Position numbers and translations under genes: made by a program. Source: an uncultured Chloroflexales bacterium (GTDB taxonomy: Bacteria > Chloroflexota > Chloroflexia > Chloroflexales > Chloroflexaceae). From it: 64,000 nt of DNA. Below, in pieces: positions 42,906 through 50,757 of this stretch (positions are counted from its first letter, which is position 1; every line of letters starts with the position of its first letter). The stretch spans positions 1 to 64,000 of the forward strand of contig CALGUG010000012.1 in NCBI GenBank assembly GCA_937902315.1, given 5' to 3'. The notes beneath the pieces are model-generated. The model saw nothing but the letters and a program-made list of their open reading frames with translations, made no database searches and had not been told where the DNA came from.

Positions 42906-44774
42906 ATGAAAAGCATTCAACGAGCATGGAAGTGGCTGATCGCCATTCTGTTGCTCTTTTATAGCCTCGCACCCTCGCTTGCGTGGGCCCACCCCGAGAT
43001 TCTGGCAATCGACCCTCCGCCAGATTCCCAGCTTGAGACTTCACCAACAGAAGTGCGCATGGTCTTTAGCGAAGAGCTCGAAGCCAGCTTCAGCCAGATT
43101 CGGGTCTTCAATACGCGCGGTGAACAGGTCGACTTAGGCGATGGCGGACGCGATCCGGACGATCCGAGCTCCTTGCTGGTCAGCCTGCCTCCACTCGAAC
43201 AGGGTCTGTATAGCGTTGTGTGGCAGACGATCGGCAGCGACGGCCACCAGATTCGCGGCAACTTCAGCTTTACGGTGCTTACAAGCGCCCAGCAAGACGA
43301 GCAAGCGCCGCTCGAGACACCCGAAGTGGCCAGCCAGCCAAGCGAACCTCCCACACAGACGCTCCCACAACCACAAGAAGCAGAAACTCCCGCCTGGCTC
43401 AACGATCTGTTGCTGCCCTTCTTGCGCAGTTTGATGCTGTTGTTCGCCTTGGCAGCCAGCGGCGCTTGGTTCAACTTACAAATGGTCTTTCAGCCAGCTT
43501 GGGCGGGCCAAAACAGCCCTATGCCCAAGCAGATCGTAACGAAATGGCGCAGCTTTTCGCGCTGGAGTCTAGCGCTTTTACTGCTAAGCTGTCTGTTGTT
43601 TGAACTCTGTCTCAGCTTGCTCTACAACGCTGGCTTTAGCTTAGGCGGGCTGGTTACAACTATGAGCGCCACTCGCCTAGGCAGCGCCGTGGCAGCGCGC
43701 GCTATGATCGCTCTGCTGATGCTCGGGCTGCTGGCACTGCCCGCAAACCTGAGCCGTCTGAACGGCGCGCTTTTATGGCTGGGCAACCTCGCTCTGCTCT
43801 TGAGCTTCTCACTGGCAGGCCATGCCGCCGCCCAAAACCAGCCGCTGCTGCCGATCAGCGCAGATCTGCTGCATATGGCGGCCTGCGCTGTATGGGTGGG
43901 CGGTCTGATCACCCTGGTGCGCTTGTTGCCGCTTGTGAAACAGACCGCTTCCGAACAGCTTCAGGCTCCTCTGTTTGCCAGCATCGTAACGCGCTTTTCA
44001 AGCCTCGCGCTGATCAGCGTGCTCTGTTTGGTACTGAGCGGACTATACGCCAGTTCGCTCCATATCCAGCAGCTCTCGCAACTTTGGACAAGTAGCTACG
44101 GCCTAGCGCTCTCGATCAAGCTGATTGTCTTCACATTCCTGCTTGCGCTAGGCGCCTATAACCTCATCTGGCTGCGACCGCGCTTTGTGGCTTGGGCCAA
44201 GCAGACCAGCGATGCGCTCGCTCAACGCGACTGGGTGAGTCTGCTGCACAATACGCTGCGGCTGGAAGTAGTTGGCAGCCTGCTTGTGTTACTGGCCGTG
44301 GGCGTTTTGACCAATGTTGCGCCACCCCAAGCCGCTGCTGCCCTCCAAGGGCGCCCAGCGCCCGCTAGCCCTGCAACGACAGCTCAGAGCACAGCCACTC
44401 CACGGCCGACGCGCACCCCGCTGCCGACCCGCACCCTCGTGCCAAGCTTCCCCTTCCACGAGACGCGCACAATCGACGGTCTTGAACTCACCATCGATCT
44501 GCAGCCCGCCAGCATCGGCACAAACAGCCTCGCGGTGCGCCTGCTCGACGAAACGGGCGGCCCGGGCGATGTACAAAAAGTCGTGGCACACATCAATATG
44601 GTCGATATGGATATGGGCGAGTTGCAGCTTGAGCTAGAGAGCGATGGCGCAGGCAACTATACTTCCGACCAGCTTCAATTTACGATGCTGGGCGATTGGG
44701 AAGTTGTTATCGAGGTGCGGCGGGCTGTCGCCGATGATTTTCGAACTTCCTTCCGCGTACCAGTTGGCGACTAA
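42906..44774 (+). CDS. CopC-CopD fusion with C-terminal YtkA/FixH-like domain
   Basis: A membrane protein of about 622 residues. Signal peptide cleavage before HPEILAIDPPP gives a mature N-terminal His. The CopC domain (about 27-120) retains the DGH ligand motif (GSDGHQIRGNFSF). A Pro/Glu linker leads to a CopD-type membrane region of eight or so helices (about 160-480), including LLHMAACAVWVGGLITL. A third extracellular domain (about 515-620) resembles YtkA/FixH-like beta domains and contains a Met-rich MVDMDMGE. The arrangement resembles B. subtilis YcnJ, a copper importer. The start is ATG 42906, next to the signal sequence. Its TAA overlaps an ATG in the next frame (taatg). Confidence 0.87.
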   Translation: MKSIQRAWKWLIAILLLFYSLAPSLAWAHPEILAIDPPPDSQLETSPTEVRMVFSEELEASFSQIRVFNTRGEQVDLGDGGRDPDDPSSLLVSLPPLEQGLYSVVWQTIGSDGHQIRGNFSFTVLTSAQQDEQAPLETPEVASQPSEPPTQTLPQPQEAETPAWLNDLLLPFLRSLMLLFALAASGAWFNLQMVFQPAWAGQNSPMPKQIVTKWRSFSRWSLALLLLSCLLFELCLSLLYNAGFSLGGLVTTMSATRLGSAVAARAMIALLMLGLLALPANLSRLNGALLWLGNLALLLSFSLAGHAAAQNQPLLPISADLLHMAACAVWVGGLITLVRLLPLVKQTASEQLQAPLFASIVTRFSSLALISVLCLVLSGLYASSLHIQQLSQLWTSSYGLALSIKLIVFTFLLALGAYNLIWLRPRFVAWAKQTSDALAQRDWVSLLHNTLRLEVVGSLLVLLAVGVLTNVAPPQAAAALQGRPAPASPATTAQSTATPRPTRTPLPTRTLVPSFPFHETRTIDGLELTIDLQPASIGTNSLAVRLLDETGGPGDVQKVVAHINMVDMDMGELQLELESDGAGNYTSDQLQFTMLGDWEVVIEVRRAVADDFRTSFRVPVGD

Positions 44775-44800
44775 TGTTTAATCAAGAAACGAGACATACC

Positions 44801-45274
44801 ATGCAAAAACAATTCCTTATTCTCTTGCTCGCAATCGGCTTATTGAGCGCTTGTACAGTACCTCAGGCCGCCCAGCCTACACCCGTCGCAACAGTTAAGA
44901 TCGACCTACACGATCCTTGGGTGCGTACACCGGCCCAAGGTGTCGATCGAACCGCCTTTTATGTCACGATTATGAACGGCAGCGCCAGCGACGACGCCTT
45001 GATCGCGATCAAGAGCGATGTGGCTCAGGCCAACGAGCTGCACGAGACGGTCACCGAGGACAATGTGATGAAGATGCAGCCCGTAAGCGAGGTGATCGTT
45101 CCTGCTCAGGGTAAGGTCGCTCTGCAACCTGGCTCCTTCCACGGCATGCTGCTGAATCTGAACAAGGAGCTCAAAGCGGGCGATAAAGTTCAGATCGAGC
45201 TGACCTTCAAAAACGCAGGCCAGATCAGCGTTGAGGCCGAAGTGCGCGACGCCAGCAACGGCGGCGGCCACTAA
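44801..45274 (+). CDS. PCu(A)C-type copper chaperone lipoprotein
   Basis: An exported lipoprotein of about 157 residues with lipobox LLSAC (Cys about 18). The PCu(A)C domain has the exact H-x10-M-x21-H-x-M copper(I) motif: His in NELHETV, Met in MKMQPV, then SFHGM. These proteins load Cu(I) into cytochrome oxidase Cu-A or Cu-B sites. It is the last gene of the copper cluster. I use ATG 44801 directly before the signal peptide; ATG 44774, overlapping the upstream stop, would add nine residues and is an alternative. Confidence 0.88.
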   Translation: MQKQFLILLLAIGLLSACTVPQAAQPTPVATVKIDLHDPWVRTPAQGVDRTAFYVTIMNGSASDDALIAIKSDVAQANELHETVTEDNVMKMQPVSEVIVPAQGKVALQPGSFHGMLLNLNKELKAGDKVQIELTFKNAGQISVEAEVRDASNGGGH

Positions 45275-45285
45275 TTCCAAAGCTG

Positions 45286-45396
45286 AACGTGACTATTTTT
45301 GCTTGTGAGTGATTGCGCGCGATAGTGCGCAAGCTCTCACAACTCTTTCCCTCGTTTTTTTCAGCTTGCGAGAAGGGAAGACATTAAGCGGATGGA
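45286..45396 (-). repeat. Family B repeat, decayed, with variant hairpin
   Basis: Termini are mostly lost. The palindrome at 45303-45342 keeps two paired blocks (TTGTGAG / CTCACAA and TTGCGC / GCGCAA), both different in sequence from the consensus but still complementary. Confidence 0.7.
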
Positions 45397-45493
45397 GCTA
45401 TACGTAGACTAAGAGGACGAACTGCCAAGGACGTAGCTGAAGGGCCATGGTATACTCAGAGGAGAAGCAATAGACACAAGGAATCAGTGAACT

Positions 45494-46276
45494 ATGGCGG
45501 ATTCTGATCCTTCTCCTCGCGTCGGTCTCTGGGCCGCCCTGAGCTACCCTTGGCAGGCCCTCACACTGCTAGCACGTACACGCCGACTGTGGCAATACGT
45601 TCTATTCCCTTTACTGCTCAACATCGTCGTCGGTATTTTGCTCTACATCGGTCTGCTCTACTCGGGCTGGCAAGCAATCGATAGGATTGTGGCCGATTGG
45701 GCGGCTTGGGGCGTAGTGATCGCTTGGTTTCTGCGCGTCTTGTTGATTGTGCTGCTGCTGATAGGCACCGGCTTTATTTTGGTGCGCTTCGGTGTGACAC
45801 TCGGCTCGCCTTGGTACAGCAAACTCTCGGCCGAGCTTGAAGGGCTGCGCACCGGACAGCCCGTGATCGATCAGCCCTTCAGTTGGAAGATCATGCTCAG
45901 AGATATCGGGCGGGCGATCGGCTACGAGCTCAAAAAGCTGCTGCTTCTGATCGGAATCGGTCTCCCTTCGCTCTTGCTCAATCTCGTGCCAGGCTTCGGC
46001 CAGATTCTGGCGACTGTAGTAAGCATCGCGCTCGGCAGCCTGATCAGTTGCCTCGACTTCTTCGACGGTGCGCTCGAACGCCGCCTCTTGAAGTTTCGCC
46101 AGAAGCTGAAGGTGATCTGGAAGACCCTGCCAGCCAGCGCCGGATTCGGCCTGATCTGCTTTTTGCTGGTCTCGATCCCCATAGTGAACTTTTTTACCAT
46201 ACCGATCTGTGTCGCAGCGGGGACTTTATTCGTTTGCGATAATGCCTTGCCAATGCTCGGCAAAGCCAAGGAGTAA
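45494..46276 (+). CDS. EI24/CysZ-like integral membrane protein
   Basis: A polytopic membrane protein of 260 residues. Helices are near 38-58, 72-98, 145-165, 170-190 and 205-245. The layout (amphipathic start WAALSYPWQALTLLARTRRLW, then FPLLLNIVV) matches the EI24/CysZ family. CysZ in E. coli transports sulfate; other members are uncharacterised. No sulfate-assimilation gene lies nearby, so the role stays open. It ends 5 bp before arsA and is probably co-transcribed with it. Confidence 0.78.
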   Translation: MADSDPSPRVGLWAALSYPWQALTLLARTRRLWQYVLFPLLLNIVVGILLYIGLLYSGWQAIDRIVADWAAWGVVIAWFLRVLLIVLLLIGTGFILVRFGVTLGSPWYSKLSAELEGLRTGQPVIDQPFSWKIMLRDIGRAIGYELKKLLLLIGIGLPSLLLNLVPGFGQILATVVSIALGSLISCLDFFDGALERRLLKFRQKLKVIWKTLPASAGFGLICFLLVSIPIVNFFTIPICVAAGTLFVCDNALPMLGKAKE

Positions 46277-46281
46277 TTGCG

Positions 46282-47460
46282 ATGCGCCTCATTCTCTATT
46301 TGGGTAAAGGTGGTGTAGGCAAAACGACCACCGCCGCTGCAACCGCTGTACGAGCCGCCGAGCTCGGCCATCGCACCCTGGTGGTCAGCACCGATGTGGC
46401 TCACAGCTTGGCCGACGCGCTCGATGCGCCCTTGCAATCGAAGCCGACCCAACTGAGCGATCGGCTGTGGGGCCAAGAGATCAATGTGCTCGATGAGGTG
46501 CGCGAGCATTGGGGCGAGCTGCGTGGCTATCTTTCAACCGTGCTGCGCCGCAAAGGTGTTAGCGATGTGGCGGCAGAAGAGCTGGCGATCATTCCAGGTA
46601 TGGAAGAGGTGGTCAGTCTACTGCATATTCGACGCCAAGCCAAAGAGGGCAACTTCGATGCGGTGATCGTCGATGCGGCCCCCACTGGCGAAACGATCCG
46701 GCTGCTGACCATGCCCGAGACTTTTCAGTGGTACGCCGCGCGTGTGCTCGATTGGGATGCGGGCACTATGAGCTTGGCGAAGCCGTTGGTGCGAGCTTTG
46801 GTGCCAGCCAGCAATATCTTCGATATGATTCAGAAGCTGACCAAGGGCGTGGAAGCTTTGCGCGAAACTTTGAGCGACCCCGATATCAGCTCCTATCGCA
46901 TTGTGCTCAACCCCGAGCGCATGGTGATCAAAGAGGCACAGCGGGCCGCGACCTATCTGTCGCTGTTCGGCTACCCCGTCGATGGCGTGGTGCTTAATCG
47001 GGTGCTACCAGCCAGCGCCGCCGAAGGAGCCTTTATGCAGGAATTGGCCCGTATTCAGGCTGGTTATCGCCAACAGGTCTACGACCTCTTCCAGCCCTTG
47101 CCGATCTGGGAATCGCCCCATTATGCTCGCGATGTCAAAGGGCTGAACGATCTTGCCGAGATCGGTCGAGCCTTGTTTGGCGAGCAAGATCCGAGCAAGG
47201 TCTGGTTTAAAGGCTCGGTGCAGGAGATTGTGCGCGAGGGCGATGAGTATGTGATGCGCCTGCCGCTGCCGCATGTCGAGATCGCCAAGGTCTCGATGAC
47301 CAAACGGGGCGATGAGCTGTTTATCGAGATCGGCAACTTCCGACGCGATATGCTGCTGCCCACCACGCTGGCCGAGCGCCCCGCCAATCGAGCGGTCTTT
47401 CGCAACGGCATTCTTGAGGTGCGCTTTGGGCCGCCAGAAACAAACGTCTCAGGTACCTAA
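46282..47460 (+). CDS. ArsA/Get3-family ATPase with C-terminal HSP20-like domain
   Basis: A cytoplasmic P-loop ATPase of 392 residues. The deviant Walker A is LGKGGVGKTTTAAATA (about 6-20). Switch I is STDVAHSLADAL (about 36-47), and DAAPTGETIRLL (about 133-144) is switch II. A C-terminal beta domain (about 310-385: YVMRLPLPHVEIAKVSMTKRGDELFIEIGNFRRDMLLP) matches the alpha-crystallin/HSP20-like module of bacterial ArsA. The lack of arsR, arsB or arsC nearby argues for a role other than arsenite efflux, perhaps protein or metal handling at the membrane. It is coupled to the EI24 gene. Confidence 0.9.
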   Translation: MRLILYLGKGGVGKTTTAAATAVRAAELGHRTLVVSTDVAHSLADALDAPLQSKPTQLSDRLWGQEINVLDEVREHWGELRGYLSTVLRRKGVSDVAAEELAIIPGMEEVVSLLHIRRQAKEGNFDAVIVDAAPTGETIRLLTMPETFQWYAARVLDWDAGTMSLAKPLVRALVPASNIFDMIQKLTKGVEALRETLSDPDISSYRIVLNPERMVIKEAQRAATYLSLFGYPVDGVVLNRVLPASAAEGAFMQELARIQAGYRQQVYDLFQPLPIWESPHYARDVKGLNDLAEIGRALFGEQDPSKVWFKGSVQEIVREGDEYVMRLPLPHVEIAKVSMTKRGDELFIEIGNFRRDMLLPTTLAERPANRAVFRNGILEVRFGPPETNVSGT

Positions 47461-47532
47461 GAACAGCATTGAAGAGCTATTCCGTATACCTGAGACGAGT
47501 TCTATGTTCCAAGGTTGTATACGATAAAAAGC

Positions 47533-47799
47533 TTAGGACTGAACGAGGTTCAAGTCGACCAGCTTTTGAGTCAAAACACTATTCGACGGCTCGACTAAAA
47601 CGCTTCCATCGGGGAAAATAATGGTTGGAATGCTGCGGCTGCCCTGGTTAATGCGCACAACTTCAGCAGCGGCTGCTTCATCGTCATCGATATTGATATA
47701 GGTATAGGGGACGTTGAGCGAATCCATCACTCGCTTGGCACGGCGGCAATCACCACACCATTCAGCTGCGTACATTGTAATAGTTTGATCGTTGCTCAC
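47533..47799 (-). CDS. Glutaredoxin-like / mycoredoxin protein
   Basis: A thioredoxin-fold redox protein of 88 residues. The active site is AEWCGDCRRAK (Cys15, Cys18), the cis-Pro loop is RSIPTIIF, and the length fits mycoredoxin-1 and NrdH-like glutaredoxins. Mycoredoxins use mycothiol; the thiol used here cannot be told. The start is GTG 47799 with aaagga about 14 nt upstream. It is a single gene. Confidence 0.87.
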   Translation of the reverse strand: MSNDQTITMYAAEWCGDCRRAKRVMDSLNVPYTYINIDDDEAAAAEVVRINQGSRSIPTIIFPDGSVLVEPSNSVLTQKLVDLNLVQS

Positions 47800-47984
47800 G
47801 GTTATTCTTTTTTCCTTTCGCCTATAGTCTCAACACAACGCGCAAGAAACAGCTATAATAGAGTTTCTATACAAAGTGCGCATAGATATTATACTCTTTT
47901 TTATTCGTCTCGCTTGTTCATCACAGACGCAGGCTTGCCACTGGTTTGTCCGTTTTACAAAGCGTGTTTTTGTTCGGTATGGCT

Positions 47985-48277
47985 TATGCCAAATCCATTA
48001 AAAGAGTCGTACGCTCTCAACGCAGCAAAACAAAAACCGAGGAAAGGGTTAGTCAGGTTCCGCTCTGCCGAAGGCCAAAAAGTAAGTTATCTACCGAATT
48101 TGGTATTATGCAAACTCCGTTTGATCGCTGTGTTTGGGGGCGGTTTCTGCGCACAGAGAGCTACAACATCAGGGTGACGGGCGAGCTGTTGGTAGCCGTA
48201 GGCGGACGCGCTTAAAGCCCTCGTTGGGGTGAAGAGCACGCCGCTAGCGTATACAAATCATCAAGCGGATCTGATAT
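47985..48277 (+). repeat. Family B (hairpin-deleted) joined to family A repeat
   Basis: B copy 47985-48106 (termini atgccaaatccatt and gaatttggtat, no palindrome) runs directly into A copy 48107-48277 (termini tatgcaaactccgtttgat and tcaagcggatctgatat; core gttggtagccgtaggcggac at about 48190). Both are forward. The order B-A is the reverse of the pair at 22.8 kb. Confidence 0.82.
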
Positions 48278-48289
48278 TAGAATGTAGGC

Positions 48290-48339
48290 TTGACATATTC
48301 ATAGAGGAAGGATATAATTAGTGTAGAATTAACACTAAT
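48290..48339 (+). promoter_or_regulatory. nrtR promoter with overlapping palindromic operator
   Basis: TTGACA (48290-48295), exactly 17 nt, TATAAT (48313-48318): a consensus sigma-70 promoter. The inverted repeat ATTAGTGT-n7-ACACTAAT (48317-48339) overlaps the end of the -10 and the start site. It is well placed for autorepression by the downstream NrtR. Confidence 0.85.
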
Positions 48340-48354
48340 AGATAGGAAAGCGAA

Positions 48355-49098
48355 ATGTCAACATCTGCCGATTCTCAACCCGAAACAGCAGCAACCTACG
48401 ATGCGTCGCGTTACGAGCGCCCATCTGTAACGGTCGATTTGGCAATCTTTACGCTCAAAGATCGTGAGCTGCATGTCTTGTTGGTAAAGCGCCGCAATTG
48501 GCCTTTTGAAGGGCATTGGGCTTTGCCAGGTGGTTTTGTCGAGATGCACGAATCGCTCGATCAAGCAGCCCGCCGCGAGCTTGAAGAGGAGACAGGTGTG
48601 CAAAATGTCTATCTCGAACAGCTCTACACCTTCGGCGATCCCGAGCGCGATCCGCGCACGCGTGTGATCAGCGTGGCTTATATTGCGCTGATCGGGGCCG
48701 ATATGCATCAGCTACATGTCAGCGACGAAAGCATCGACGTCAATTGGTTCCCAGTGCGCGAGCTGCCCGGCCCATTGGCCTTCGACCATTCAAAGATCTT
48801 AGATGTCGCCCTCAGCCGCCTGCGTTCCAAACTCGAATATACCACCTTGGCCTTCCAACTGTTGCCAGAAGTATTCAGTATTTTAGAGCTGAAGCATATC
48901 TACGAACAGATTTTGGGCGAACAGCTCGACAAAGGCAATTTCTACCGCAAGATCAAAGAGGCAGGCGTCTTAGAGCCTACGGGTCAACTGCGCGAGGGGC
49001 GCGGACGTCCGACTCATCTCTACCGCTTCAAGCGCACCCGCGCCGATGCCGATTTCGTCTTCCGCTGGCGCGAGGCCAAAGTAGAAGACGAAGCCTAA
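48355..49098 (+). CDS. nrtR: NrtR-type Nudix-related transcriptional regulator
   Basis: Protein of 247 residues with an N-terminal Nudix domain (about 20-155) and a C-terminal winged helix (about 165-235: LLPEVFSILELKHIYEQILG and a basic EGRGRPTHLYRF). The Nudix box is complete: Gly60-x5-Glu66-x7-Arg74-Glu75-Leu-x-Glu78-Glu79-x-Gly81. Classical NrtR regulators of NAD metabolism often have a degenerate box and sense ADP-ribose; this one may also hydrolyse. It has a consensus promoter with an overlapping palindrome. No NAD gene is adjacent, so targets must lie elsewhere. Shine-Dalgarno aggaaag precedes the ATG. Confidence 0.88.
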   Translation: MSTSADSQPETAATYDASRYERPSVTVDLAIFTLKDRELHVLLVKRRNWPFEGHWALPGGFVEMHESLDQAARRELEEETGVQNVYLEQLYTFGDPERDPRTRVISVAYIALIGADMHQLHVSDESIDVNWFPVRELPGPLAFDHSKILDVALSRLRSKLEYTTLAFQLLPEVFSILELKHIYEQILGEQLDKGNFYRKIKEAGVLEPTGQLREGRGRPTHLYRFKRTRADADFVFRWREAKVEDEA

Positions 49099-49100
49099 AA

Positions 49101-49135
49101 AAGCGGAGACACGAGGCACGCCCCATGTCTCCGCT
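49101..49135. terminator. Bidirectional terminator between nrtR and parB
   Basis: AGCGGAGACA / TGTCTCCGCT, a perfect 10-bp stem with a 14-nt loop. On the minus strand it is followed by tttttt, making it a strong terminator for the parB-like gene. Confidence 0.85.
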
Positions 49136-49154
49136 CATAGCGCTCGTAGACTGC

Positions 49155-50222
49155 TTATTCTTCGTCGGGATCCCAGCCTTGGGCTATCGCGAGTTCGCGC
49201 AGAGCGCGTGAAAGCGTTTCGAGCTGTTTGAGCAAAAGGCGAACTTTGAAGGGTGCACCTTCATCTTGTTTCACCCACTTTAAAAGATCGCCTTCGGCAT
49301 GGGCGCGCGCCAGTCGGTCGGTCTCATCGACCATCTGATCGAGCGAGCGGATTCGGAAGACGCGCGCCTTATTGGCAGGGCGGTTCTCGATCGTCTCCTC
49401 TTCAACGCTGAGATAGCCGCCTTCATCTTTCGGCTCTTCTTCATCGTCCCAATAGTCTTCATCATCTTCCAGATCGACACTCGCGATGCTAGTTTTGCCC
49501 AGCGGCCCGCCAGAAAGCGTAAGCGCTTCTTCGATGCCACTGCTACTGGCCAAGGTTTGACCGGCTTGAAGGGCTTCTAAAGCCATATCCAAACTCAGGT
49601 TAGGGTTGGCCGCAAAATGGGACGAGAGCTTGCTCAGTTCAGCCGCCGACAGACCTTCATCGACAGCAAAGTGGGCCAGATCGATCTGAGTCTTGCTATT
49701 TTTGATGCGGAAGAGGTGCTGGGCCTGAGTCACGGTCAATTCGCCGCGCCGGATCAACTGTTGCACCTCTTCGGGCAACTCTAGCAGGCCCAAATAGCGC
49801 TGAATACTGCGTGGGCTAAGGCCCACAGCTTTGGCAGTGGCAGCGTTCAGCTCGCCCTCGCCGACATTGCCGAGCCTTTCGGCAAACAGCTGGCGCAGAC
49901 GCGCAAAGGCGCGAGCCTGCTCGATGTCGTTGAGATCTTTGCGCTGCACATTTTCGGTCAACTGTTGTAATAGGGTATCAGAGGCCGAATCGCCCAAGAG
50001 AATGCAGGGCACGCGCTCAAGCCCGAGTTGAATGGCAGCGGCCCGCCGCCGATTGCCATAGACAACTTGGTAACGACCTTGCGCAGTGCGCACCACGGCG
50101 AGCGGTTGCAACAAGCCTTGTTCGGCGATCGTTGCCGCTAGCCCGCTCACATCGCCGGGGTCTTCGCGTATACCATCAGGATCTTCGTCCAGATTGCGCG
50201 GGTCGAGATACAGCAGCTCCAC
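49155..50222 (-). CDS. ParB/RepB/Spo0J-family protein, orphan
   Basis: DNA-binding CTPase-fold protein of 355 residues. The N-terminal domain has VSGLAATIAEQGLLQPLAVV and the CTP-site motif GNRRRAAA (canonical proteins have GERR-type), then LTENVQRKDLNDIEQARAF. The helix-turn-helix is in ATAKAVGLSPRSIQRYLGLL. After about 245 comes a strongly acidic linker (DLEDDEDYWDDEEEPKDE) and a C-terminal helical part that does not look like the usual ParB dimerisation domain. No parA is adjacent, so it may be a regulator or a secondary ParB rather than the chromosome-partition protein. Confidence 0.83.
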   Translation of the reverse strand: MELLYLDPRNLDEDPDGIREDPGDVSGLAATIAEQGLLQPLAVVRTAQGRYQVVYGNRRRAAAIQLGLERVPCILLGDSASDTLLQQLTENVQRKDLNDIEQARAFARLRQLFAERLGNVGEGELNAATAKAVGLSPRSIQRYLGLLELPEEVQQLIRRGELTVTQAQHLFRIKNSKTQIDLAHFAVDEGLSAAELSKLSSHFAANPNLSLDMALEALQAGQTLASSSGIEEALTLSGGPLGKTSIASVDLEDDEDYWDDEEEPKDEGGYLSVEEETIENRPANKARVFRIRSLDQMVDETDRLARAHAEGDLLKWVKQDEGAPFKVRLLLKQLETLSRALRELAIAQGWDPDEE

Positions 50223-50355
50223 ACTTGCCTCCGTAGTAAAACATCTGTGTTATTCAAACCCTACAAAGTATACCAGAAGCACCCATCTCAGGCAATAGAA
50301 GCCTATCTAAGAGCAAATTCGTTTGATCGGTTCTGCATTCTGGCGGCTTGGCCTC

Positions 50356-50632
50356 ATACTAAATTCGTTTAAAGACTTGCGCTGTTATAACGCAGGGAAC
50401 GAGGAAAGGTTGTGTGACATTTCGCGCGATCGCGCGAAATGTCACACAACAAAAATAGTCGAGTTCCACTCTGCCGAAGGCCAAATAGGAAGTAATCAAT
50501 CGAATTTGGTATCACCCCAAAAAAGGGCTGCTAGCGCGTCCGCCTACGGCTATCAACAGCTTGCCCGTAACCTTGCTGTTGTAGCTGTGTGTCGAGAGAC
50601 CACCCCAACTTACAACAAGGCGGATTTCGTAA
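50356..50632. repeat. Family B (intact palindrome) joined to family A (reverse)
   Basis: B copy 50356-50512 has termini atactaaattcgttta and tcgaatttggtat and the best palindrome in the window: 42 nt, perfect, 50409-50450. The A copy follows at about 50511-50632 in reverse orientation (core gcgtccgcctacggctatca at about 50537). The open frame starting at 50323 is an artefact that reads through both repeats. Confidence 0.85.
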
Positions 50633-50757
50633 AACGCCATAAGCACAGCTGTAGAAATTCGCTAACTGGTAAAGCCCAAATTGTAACAAAACAAGGTACA
50701 ATACGTGCGTTCAGACCGTTGCAGACCCAAAGATGGGTCGTTAGCCATGAGGATGCT

